A model generated the notes under the pieces. The model was not told the DNA's origin. It worked only from the letters and a program-made list of their open reading frames with translations, and did not search any database. Position numbers and translations under genes: made by a program. 6,243 nt of DNA. Origin: Nostoc sp. CHAB 5715 (GTDB lineage: Bacteria; Cyanobacteriota; Cyanobacteriia; Cyanobacteriales; Nostocaceae). Location: assembly GCF_020829685.1 (NCBI RefSeq), contig NZ_JAIVFR010000413.1, forward strand, positions 1-6,243, in the 5' to 3' direction. Below are positions 1-5,282 of this stretch, piece after piece. Every line of letters begins with the position of its first letter. The first letter of the stretch is position 1.

Positions 1-102
1 AATTATAATTGGGATAACGAAGATGACTGTCGCGCTACTCTCAGAGTGAAAAACTGGCTTGTAAACTTTTTTCAAGATGAATATGGTTTGCGCCTAGCTT
101 AA
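1..102 (+). CDS. 3' end of an unidentified gene (33 codons, partial)
   Basis: Frame 1 is open from the left edge to a TAA stop at 100-102. It gives 33 residues beginning NYNWDNEDDCRAT and ending in EYGLRLA. An acidic stretch (D5, E7, D8, D9) is followed by a probable amphipathic helix with aromatic and aliphatic positions (W19, L20, F23, F24). A terminator-like hairpin lies 54 bases after the stop, and the codons look like normal cyanobacterial usage, so this is probably the true C-terminus of a gene that starts outside the window. I do not recognise the family and propose no function. The frame could be open by chance over such a short distance, but the position of the terminator argues against that. 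Confidence 0.55.
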   Translation, partial: NYNWDNEDDCRATLRVKNWLVNFFQDEYGLRLA

Positions 103-156
103 GTAATTTCGGATTTTTTAAAGCTTTTCAATTGCTTAGAATACATGTTATTTGTA

Positions 157-187
157 GCGGTTTACAGATGTGAACCCCGCTTGTTTT
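157..187 (+). terminator. putative intrinsic terminator after the left-edge gene
   Basis: GCGG (157-160) pairs with CCGC (177-180). Inside it TTTACA (161-166) can pair with TGTGAA (169-174) if CC at 175-176 is bulged, with one T-G wobble. An alternative register pairs GGTTTAC with GTGAACC. The hairpin is followed at once by TTGTTTT (181-187). A G+C-rich stem base plus a T-rich tail, 54 bases after a stop codon, fits Rho-independent termination. The bulge and interrupted T-run make it imperfect. Confidence 0.45.
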
Positions 188-209
188 AGCGTGATATCTT
201 ATTTATAAT
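181..209 (+). promoter_or_regulatory. putative sigma-70-type promoter for the phytase-like gene
   Basis: A perfect -10 box TATAAT lies at 204-209. TTGTTT at 181-186, 17 bases upstream, matches 3 of 6 consensus -35 bases. Transcription would start near 216, leaving a 5' leader of only about 16 bases before the ATG at 232. The -35 element falls inside the T-tract of the preceding terminator-like hairpin. AT-rich DNA produces TATAAT easily, so this is moderate evidence. Confidence 0.45.
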
Positions 210-231
210 TTTCCACTTCAACACCAAATAA

Positions 232-1416
232 ATGCAGCTAATTAAAAATATCTTCAAAATTCCCCAAATTATTTACTTCTTTATCCCAATTATAATTATC
301 ATCCTTTTATTTAAATTTTTGCCCATAAATGCCGTTGAAATAAGTAGCATAGAGTTTATCGGGGAAGCTACTTTAGCAAAAGGTTTAACCTTACAAAAAA
401 CTGAAATTGGAGGTTTATCTGGAATTACCTATGATTCAAAAAACAACCTTTATTATGCTATTTCCGATGACCGTGGACAAAAAGCTGCCGCTCGTTTTTA
501 CGCCCTGAAAATCGACTTAAGCAAGGGTTTCCTAGAAAAGGGTAGAGTTGTTCCTGTCAGTGTTATCACATTATTAAATGAAAATGGTCAAACATTTCGC
601 CCAGGTGAAACTGATACAGAAGGTATTGCCTTAACCAATAAAGCAACTGTATTTATTTCTTCAGAAGGCGATGCTGCAAAATTAATTAATCCTTTTATTA
701 AAGAGTTCTCATTATCTTCTGGTAGAGAAATTACAACACTTCCCATAGCAAACAAATTTTTGCCTGATAAAAGTGGTAAACAAGGTATCCGCAACAATTT
801 AGCTTTTGAAAGCCTTACCATCACACCCGATAAAAAGCATCTATTCACAGCCAGTGAAAATGCTCTAATTCAAGATGGTGTCGCAGCGAAAGCTAACATC
901 GGTACTCCTTGTCGGATTTTGCAATACAACTTGCTCAACAACCAGCCAGAAAAGGAATTTCTTTACCAAACAGAACCAGTTTCTCCCTTTTTGAATGTAA
1001 TTGGCAAATTCGCTAGTGGATTACCTGATTTACTTGCTCTCGATAATCAAGGACACTTCCTAAGTTTAGAACGGTCTTTTACTGGTTTAGGATTTGCTAT
1101 TTCCCTGTTTCAGGTTTCTTTAGAAAAATCTGATGATATTCATCAAATAAATAGCCTTTTAGCAGTTGACTCCAAGAATATTAAACCAGTTCAGAAAAAA
1201 CTGCTGTTAGATTTGAGAACCCTAGATGTGCTGCTAGACAACATCGAAGGCTTAACTCTTGGCCCTAAACTACCCAATGGTCAGCAATCATTAATTCTCA
1301 TCAGTGATAACAATTTCAACTCCCTACAACGCACCCAGATACTAGCCTTTAAAATGAAAATTGAAACACCACTAATCAGATTATTACGCCGTTTACTCCC
1401 GAATCTCAACCGTTAG
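232..1416 (+). CDS. membrane-anchored or exported phytase-like / esterase-like protein
   Basis: A 394-residue protein that resembles the 'esterase-like activity of phytase' family (PF13449), predicted beta-propellers often found in exported proteins. Residues 1-12 carry three lysines and 13-31 form a hydrophobic helix. I-N-A at 32-34 could be a signal peptidase site, so the product is either exported or held in the membrane by its N-terminus. Family-like acidic motifs follow: GLSGITYD (61-68), ISDDRG (77-82), DTEGIAL (128-134), NLAFESLTITPD (189-200), SLER (278-281), NIEGLTLGP (337-345) and LILISDNNF (354-362). The length suits one complete propeller with no obvious break. The family label implies phosphate-ester hydrolysis, but most members are untested and the substrate cannot be read from sequence. 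The ATG at 232 has no Shine-Dalgarno sequence; it was chosen because the hydrophobic N-terminus starts right after it and TATAAT lies 22 bases upstream. Confidence 0.85.
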   Translation: MQLIKNIFKIPQIIYFFIPIIIIILLFKFLPINAVEISSIEFIGEATLAKGLTLQKTEIGGLSGITYDSKNNLYYAISDDRGQKAAARFYALKIDLSKGFLEKGRVVPVSVITLLNENGQTFRPGETDTEGIALTNKATVFISSEGDAAKLINPFIKEFSLSSGREITTLPIANKFLPDKSGKQGIRNNLAFESLTITPDKKHLFTASENALIQDGVAAKANIGTPCRILQYNLLNNQPEKEFLYQTEPVSPFLNVIGKFASGLPDLLALDNQGHFLSLERSFTGLGFAISLFQVSLEKSDDIHQINSLLAVDSKNIKPVQKKLLLDLRTLDVLLDNIEGLTLGPKLPNGQQSLILISDNNFNSLQRTQILAFKMKIETPLIRLLRRLLPNLNR

Positions 1417-1696
1417 CTGTACAGAGATATCAGGGTTTTACTGGTATTTACTTTTTCCTGTGTATTCACGGAATCTACTAGGCAACTTTATCTAGCTTAT
1501 TTGTAGTTTCCGTGTAATTTCTCAACCGTATTGCTTAATAAATATGTTACACAATGTTTAGGAAATTTTTCCATCCAATAGATTAACCATAATTACAGGA
1601 TATGATTATTTTTATACAAATTATGATACTTTCTAAATTTAAATTTAATAATTAGCTAGAGTTATTAAAGTGTTTTGCCAACAATATTTTTCATAA
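1417..1696. other. 280-base AT-rich intergenic region
   Basis: No convincing ORF or RNA gene is visible. It holds a short palindrome CTGTACAG at 1417-1424 just after the stop codon, the inverted repeat at 1467-1514 (listed separately), and a perfect AT-only palindrome TAAATTTAAATTTA at 1634-1647. Several -10-like hexamers occur, such as TATGAT at 1601-1606 and 1622-1627, but none has a matching -35 at the right distance, so I cannot place the promoter of the first kinase. I found no NtcA-type GTA-N8-TAC site. Confidence 0.6.
1467..1514 (+). repeat. imperfect inverted repeat / hairpin downstream of the phytase-like gene
   Basis: CACGGAATCTAC (1467-1478) is the reverse complement of GTAGTTTCCGTG (1503-1514) with 11 of 12 positions paired. 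The 24-base spacer is TA-rich. It starts 51 bases after the TAG stop. No T-run follows, so it is a poor intrinsic terminator. It could be an RNA 3'-end structure or an operator-like dyad upstream of the kinases. Confidence 0.5.
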
Positions 1697-3334
1697 ATGA
1701 TTTTTATGTCAACAAATAAAATTGAGAATATGGTAGGGCAAAAAGCAGAATTAGACAATTGCATTGGACAGTTTTTAAATAATCGCTATTTAATCAGAGA
1801 TTTGATTGGCAAAGGTGGGATGGGTAGAGTTTATTTAGCAGAAGATACTGCTAAAGGTGGTATGCCGATCGCAGTCAAAATTTTATCACTCAGTTTAGCG
1901 AACCAGCACATGTCCCAACGCTTTGCTAGAGAAATTTTTATTGGCGCTCAATTGGGTTGCAAAAGTAAACATATTGTTCGCATATTAAGTTATGGCGTTA
2001 CTGAGGATAAAACTCCGTTTTATGTAATGGAATACCTGCAAGGAAAAAATCTCAAACAAATTCTCAAAATTCAGCCCTTAACAATATCAAAATTTTTAGA
2101 GATTTGTCATCAAATTTGTTTAGGCTTACAATGTGCCCACCAAGGTATCAGCCTCAAAGGAGAGATTTATCCTATTGTTCATAGAGATATCAAACCAGAA
2201 AATATATTCATTACTGAAGATAGTAAACAAGGAGAAATTGTCAAAATCCTAGATTTTGGTATTGCCAAGTTTTTAACAGAGCGAAGTGGGATGACACTGA
2301 CAGATTCTTTTATTGGCAGTTTACCTTACTGTTCTCCAGAACACATGGAAGGGCGCAAATTGCTAGATGTCCGCTCTGATATTTACAGTTTGGGAGTACT
2401 AATGTTTGAGATGCTGACAGGAAAGCATCCATTTCAGATTCAGATAAAAAGTAACTCCTTTGGCACTTGGTATCAAGCGCATCGCTTTGAAATTCCACCT
2501 ACCCTTGAGGAAGTGAACCCGCAAGTCAAAATACCGCAGGTGTTAGAAAAAATAGTGATGAGTTGTTTAGCTAAAGAAGTAAGCGATCGCCCTCAAAATA
2601 TAAACCAAATATTAGAAGATTTAGAAATAGCTAATATTCAGATTAATGATGGTATTCCTAGCAAGAGCAGTGATATTCTTAAACTTTCGTTTCCGGTTCA
2701 ATTAGTACCTTCAACTTTATTATCCGAAAAAGAGTGTTTGCAGAAAAATTGGCCTAAAAATAAACCAATTGCACCAATTGGATTTCCCCATTTACTACAA
2801 ACGACTGAAAGACCCATACCAACTTTTTGGGCAATGTTACCCAAACAAGAAATTACAAAATTTTTGGATAAAATACATGGTACTGAATTTATTAGTAAAA
2901 TGAATGCTTACCCGATGCTATTGTGGGTAACAGTACTATACGACGCTCAAACTTCTATGACTAAATGGCTACCTTATTTTCTGAATTTAAAAGATAATAA
3001 AGTCCAGAATATAGCTCGTAGTTTAGCTGAAGTAGGTTACTATCATCTACTATTGTTTGCCATAGAAGATCCAACTCGTTGCTCTCATGTAACAACTTTA
3101 AGCCTTACAGCTAACCAGCGCCAGGAACTTATAGATTGCTTAGACATGAGTGAAAATTCAAATGAATTAATTCTGTCTAATCAAGCCAAAAATCTTCTAA
3201 AAGCAGATTATGAAAAGCTGAAGTTAGACATCTTACAAAAGTTAGCCGTAGAACAAAAATCTGAGACAGAAGGTTTAAAAAATTGGATGGATAAATTTTG
3301 GGATATTTTTTTAAACCTTTTATCACGTCCTTGA
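1697..3334 (+). CDS. Hanks-type serine/threonine protein kinase, copy 1, with uncharacterised C-terminal domain
   Basis: A 545-residue kinase expected to transfer ATP phosphate to Ser/Thr of unknown targets. The catalytic domain covers about 31-310: P-loop GKGGMG (38-43), Lys61, probable helix-C Glu79, HRD (162-164), Lys166, Asn169, DFG (186-188), SPE in place of APE (213-215), Asp228 and Arg298. All key residues are present, so it should be active. After a polar linker, a domain at about 344-516 matches the next kinase and contains W352-P353, PMLLWVTVLY (406-415) and KWLPY (423-427). No membrane helix is seen, so it is probably cytosolic, though a C-terminal amphipathic tail (527-545) may touch a membrane. 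Possible starts are ATGs at 1697, 1706 and 1730; none has a good Shine-Dalgarno. The one at 1730 would give an N-terminus about as long as its paralogue's. It is probably co-transcribed with the downstream kinase. Confidence 0.93.
   Translation: MIFMSTNKIENMVGQKAELDNCIGQFLNNRYLIRDLIGKGGMGRVYLAEDTAKGGMPIAVKILSLSLANQHMSQRFAREIFIGAQLGCKSKHIVRILSYGVTEDKTPFYVMEYLQGKNLKQILKIQPLTISKFLEICHQICLGLQCAHQGISLKGEIYPIVHRDIKPENIFITEDSKQGEIVKILDFGIAKFLTERSGMTLTDSFIGSLPYCSPEHMEGRKLLDVRSDIYSLGVLMFEMLTGKHPFQIQIKSNSFGTWYQAHRFEIPPTLEEVNPQVKIPQVLEKIVMSCLAKEVSDRPQNINQILEDLEIANIQINDGIPSKSSDILKLSFPVQLVPSTLLSEKECLQKNWPKNKPIAPIGFPHLLQTTERPIPTFWAMLPKQEITKFLDKIHGTEFISKMNAYPMLLWVTVLYDAQTSMTKWLPYFLNLKDNKVQNIARSLAEVGYYHLLLFAIEDPTRCSHVTTLSLTANQRQELIDCLDMSENSNELILSNQAKNLLKADYEKLKLDILQKLAVEQKSETEGLKNWMDKFWDIFLNLLSRP
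2583..2590. repeat. HIP1 octamer GCGATCGC (in kinase copy 1)
   Basis: An exact copy of the highly iterated palindrome abundant in many cyanobacterial genomes. It spans the codons for S296-D297-R298. The same octamer sits at the homologous codons of the neighbouring kinase. Confidence 0.9.
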
Positions 3335-3348
3335 AAGTCTGCTTTCAA
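3331..3348 (+). repeat. small hairpin overlapping the stop codon of kinase copy 1
   Basis: TTGAAAG (3331-3337) and CTTTCAA (3342-3348) form a perfect 7-bp stem with a 4-base loop TCTG. The TGA stop at 3332-3334 lies in the left arm. Only two G-C pairs and no T-run, so it is weak as a terminator. It might stabilise or process the mRNA between the two kinases, or be chance. Confidence 0.35.
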
Positions 3349-3423
3349 AATCAAAATGCTTACTACCATTATTTAATGAAATTTTTATGTGTGTATTGCT
3401 AACTTTAAATAGACTCAGCAGCA

Positions 3424-3430
3424 GAGGTGA
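3424..3430 (+). promoter_or_regulatory. strong Shine-Dalgarno sequence deciding the start of kinase copy 2
   Basis: GAGGTGA matches seven consecutive bases of the anti-Shine-Dalgarno complement AAGGAGGTGA. It ends 5 bases before the GTG at 3436, an ideal distance. The other in-frame GTG at 3427 lies inside this site, so it is an unlikely start. Confidence 0.75.
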
Positions 3431-3435
3431 ATAAA

Positions 3436-4962
3436 GTGAATAAAAGCCCATTTACATCTCCAAGTAGTACGGGCTTGCTTGCTAATCGTTATCAACTCAA
3501 GCAATTAATTGGTAGCGGTGGCATGGGTGAAGTTTTTTTAGCAAATGATATTTTGTTAGGAGGTACACCAGTTGCTATCAAGTTTTTGACTCAAACTGTT
3601 GTCGATACTAAGATGCAACAAGACTTTGCTCGTGAAGCTTTAATGAGTGCAGCTTTGAGTCAAAAGAGCTTACATATAGTGCGGGCGTATGATTATGGTG
3701 TGAATGAGAAAGGAAAACCATACTACGTCATGGAATATCTATGTGGTAAGAGTTTAAAAGATTTAATTCCGCTACCACTCCCCATGTTTTTGACTCTCTC
3801 CCGCCAAATTTGTTTGGGCTTACAGTGCGCCCATGAAGGCATTAACATTGATGGCAAAATTTGTCCTTTAGTTCATAGAGATATCAAACCTGCCAATATA
3901 TTAGTTATTCCCGATCCGATATTGGGCCAGTTAGTTAAAATTCTCGATTTTGGGATTGCTAGATTTTTGAATTATGTATCAACAGCTAGTACATATAAGG
4001 AATTTAATGGCACTTTACCCTACTGTTCTCCAGAACAGCTAGATGGGGAAAAATTAGATAGTCGCTCTGATATTTATAGCCTGGGTGTGATGATGTTTGA
4101 AATGCTCACAGGCAAAAAACCTTGGGAACCAGAAACTGATTACTTTGGAGCTTGGTATAAAGCACATCACTTTGAGCAACCAAAAGCGATCGCAGATGTT
4201 AAACCCACTCTTAAATTACCTCAAAAGCTAAATAATTTAATCATGTCTTGTCTGGCGAAAAAATCTTGCGATCGCCCCCAAAACATCGCTCAAATTTTGC
4301 AAGTATTAAACAGTTTAGAACAGTCTAATTGTCCTAGTATACCTACAAGTTTACCCTCTAATTCCATCCTTAGCCGTCCTTTAGATTCTGGATTACCAAT
4401 CACAGTAGAACAAAGCTGTCGGCAACTTTTGTGGCCTCAAAATAAACCAATTCAAGAAATTGTTTTTCCCCAGCTTATAGACACCGCACCAGGATCTATG
4501 ACAGCCCTATGGTTGATGTTGCGTAAACAAGAAATCAAAAACTATGCCCTTTCTACCCGTTACAACCAGTTTATCTTCATGACATCTCCTCACCCAATGC
4601 TGTTGTGGGTAACTGTACTCTACAATCGGCAATTAGCTCCTAAATGGCTACCTTGCTACTTAGATATGCAAAATCCCCAAAATCTTAGGCTGGTAAGTTT
4701 GCTGGCTGAAAATGAACACTATCCTTTAATTTTCTTTACTCTGGAAGCACCACATTCCTGCACCAACGTTCTCAGCAGTCGCATCGAGCCAACTCAGCGA
4801 CAAATGTTGAAAAACTGGGCGCAACAAATTCATAGTCTACCACCAGCTTCTGTGCCCCAGTTGAGCAAACAGCTGTTAAAGCAGCAGTATAAACAAATGC
4901 AATCCCGCATATTGCAGCATCTGGAATCACAGCCACAGGTTGTATTATCAGGCTCTATTTAA
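3436..4962 (+). CDS. Hanks-type serine/threonine protein kinase, copy 2, paralogue of the upstream kinase
   Basis: A 508-residue kinase when started at GTG 3436; the in-frame GTG at 3427 would add three residues but overlaps the ribosome binding site. In numbering from 3427, the catalytic domain is about 22-295: P-loop GSGGMG (29-34), Lys52, Glu70, HRD (150-152), Lys154, Asn157, DFG (174-176), SPE (201-203), Asp215 and Arg283. All key residues are kept, so activity is expected. A polar, serine/proline-rich linker (about 297-325) leads to the same C-terminal domain as in copy 1 (about 328-499), with W336-P337, PMLLWVTVLY (390-399) and KWLPC (406-410). It ends shortly after that domain and lacks copy 1's tryptophan-containing tail. 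The activation loop (after DFG, 177-200) differs strongly from that of copy 1, suggesting different activation or substrates. No membrane helix is seen. It follows copy 1 by 101 bases with no clear promoter, so a shared transcript is likely. Confidence 0.93.
   Translation: MNKSPFTSPSSTGLLANRYQLKQLIGSGGMGEVFLANDILLGGTPVAIKFLTQTVVDTKMQQDFAREALMSAALSQKSLHIVRAYDYGVNEKGKPYYVMEYLCGKSLKDLIPLPLPMFLTLSRQICLGLQCAHEGINIDGKICPLVHRDIKPANILVIPDPILGQLVKILDFGIARFLNYVSTASTYKEFNGTLPYCSPEQLDGEKLDSRSDIYSLGVMMFEMLTGKKPWEPETDYFGAWYKAHHFEQPKAIADVKPTLKLPQKLNNLIMSCLAKKSCDRPQNIAQILQVLNSLEQSNCPSIPTSLPSNSILSRPLDSGLPITVEQSCRQLLWPQNKPIQEIVFPQLIDTAPGSMTALWLMLRKQEIKNYALSTRYNQFIFMTSPHPMLLWVTVLYNRQLAPKWLPCYLDMQNPQNLRLVSLLAENEHYPLIFFTLEAPHSCTNVLSSRIEPTQRQMLKNWAQQIHSLPPASVPQLSKQLLKQQYKQMQSRILQHLESQPQVVLSGSI
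4186..4193. repeat. HIP1 octamer GCGATCGC (in kinase copy 2, first)
   Basis: Exact octamer within the kinase reading frame, in the codons for A254-I255-A256. There is no counterpart at the aligned position of copy 1. Confidence 0.9.
4268..4275. repeat. HIP1 octamer GCGATCGC (in kinase copy 2, second)
   Basis: Exact octamer at the codons for C281-D282-R283, the position homologous to the HIP1 site at 2583-2590 in copy 1. Confidence 0.9.
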
Positions 4963-5023
4963 GGAAAAATCCGCACCTGGGAGAGACGGGACAAAAAATT
5001 CCTAATTTCCCACTTCAAAACAC

Positions 5024-5052
5024 TTGACAAATAGAAAAAAAATAGTGATAAT
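5024..5052 (+). promoter_or_regulatory. sigma-70-type promoter of the tRNA-Asp gene
   Basis: A perfect -35 TTGACA (5024-5029), a 17-base spacer, and GATAAT (5047-5052), 5 of 6 bases of the -10 consensus. Initiation near 5059-5060 would leave about 11 bases before the mature tRNA 5' end, a sensible leader for RNase P removal. This is the best promoter match in the window. Confidence 0.75.
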
Positions 5053-5070
5053 AGCAAAGTTGCCAAACAA

Positions 5071-5144
5071 GGGACTGTAGTTCAATTGGTTAGAGCACCG
5101 CCCTGTCACGGCGGAAGTTGCGGGTTCGAGCCCCGTCAGTCCCG
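5071..5144 (+). tRNA. tRNA-Asp (anticodon GTC)
   Basis: A full 74-base cloverleaf. Acceptor GGGACTG (5071-5077) pairs perfectly with CAGTCCC (5137-5143). The D stem is GTTC/GAGC (5080-5083, 5093-5096). Anticodon stem CCGCC/GGCGG (5098-5102, 5110-5114) encloses loop CTGTCAC with anticodon GTC at 5105-5107. The T arm is GCGGG-TTCGAGC-CCCGT (5120-5136) with one G-T wobble. The discriminator base is G at 5144, as expected for aspartate identity. The 3' CCA is not encoded and must be added by nucleotidyltransferase. It reads GAC and GAU codons. I see no duplicated 3' end in the window that would suggest an integration site. Confidence 0.97.
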
Positions 5145-5164
5145 TTAAAAATTTATAAGTAGTG

Positions 5165-5192
5165 AATCACTGAACTGAACTTCGGTGATTTT
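5165..5192 (+). terminator. putative intrinsic terminator after tRNA-Asp
   Basis: AATCACTGAA (5165-5174) and TTCGGTGATT (5181-5190) form a 10-bp stem with one wobble pair and a 6-base loop CTGAAC. Four T residues run from 5189 to 5192, overlapping the stem end, and the next bases are T-rich. It lies 20 bases after the tRNA 3' end, the right place to end that transcript. The short T-run and AT-rich stem limit confidence. Confidence 0.55.
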
Positions 5193-5200
5193 GGATTTTG
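5187..5200 (+). repeat. two tandem heptamers GATTTTG
   Basis: GATTTTG occurs exactly twice head-to-tail (5187-5193, 5194-5200) in the spacer before gltX. Short tandem heptanucleotide repeats (STRRs) are known between genes in heterocyst-forming cyanobacteria; this could be a two-unit remnant, but two copies of an AT-rich heptamer may be chance. Confidence 0.35.
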
Positions 5201-5215
5201 AATTCCCCAAAGGGA

Positions 5216-5245
5216 TTGACCCAGGATTCAGGGTTTGAATATAAG
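5216..5245 (+). promoter_or_regulatory. putative promoter of gltX
   Basis: TTGACC (5216-5221), an 18-base spacer and TATAAG (5240-5245) each match 5 of 6 bases of the sigma-70 consensus. Transcription would start near 5252, giving a leader of about 31 bases. Together with the terminator-like hairpin before it, this suggests gltX is transcribed separately from tRNA-Asp. Confidence 0.55.
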
Positions 5246-5282
5246 CTACATTTATCATGCTTTGCAAAAGAGAGAATTAACT

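Noticed and set aside
588..848. An 86-codon open frame on the minus strand inside the phytase-like gene
   Set aside because: It lies wholly within a well-supported + strand gene, shows no recognisable domain and has no separate promoter or ribosome binding site.
1601..1627. TATGAT hexamers as -10 boxes for kinase copy 1
   Set aside because: Nothing resembling a -35 box lies 16-18 bases upstream of either, and such hexamers are expected by chance in this AT-rich stretch.
1634..1647. Perfect AT-only palindrome as an operator
   Set aside because: It consists only of A and T runs in very AT-rich DNA, where such palindromes arise readily by chance.
2310..2498. A 62-codon open frame on the minus strand inside kinase copy 1
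   Set aside because: It is antisense to the conserved SPE-to-helix-F part of the kinase; the composition is explained by the + strand protein.
4963..5023. Terminator after kinase copy 2
   Set aside because: Only 5-bp complementary pieces (such as TGGGA/TCCCA and AGGAA/TTCCT) with long loops were found and no T-run follows, so I see no supported terminator here.
5120..5144. tRNA-Asp 3' end as a phage or island attachment site
   Set aside because: There is no second copy of the 3' end in the window and no integrase; the neighbour is core gltX.
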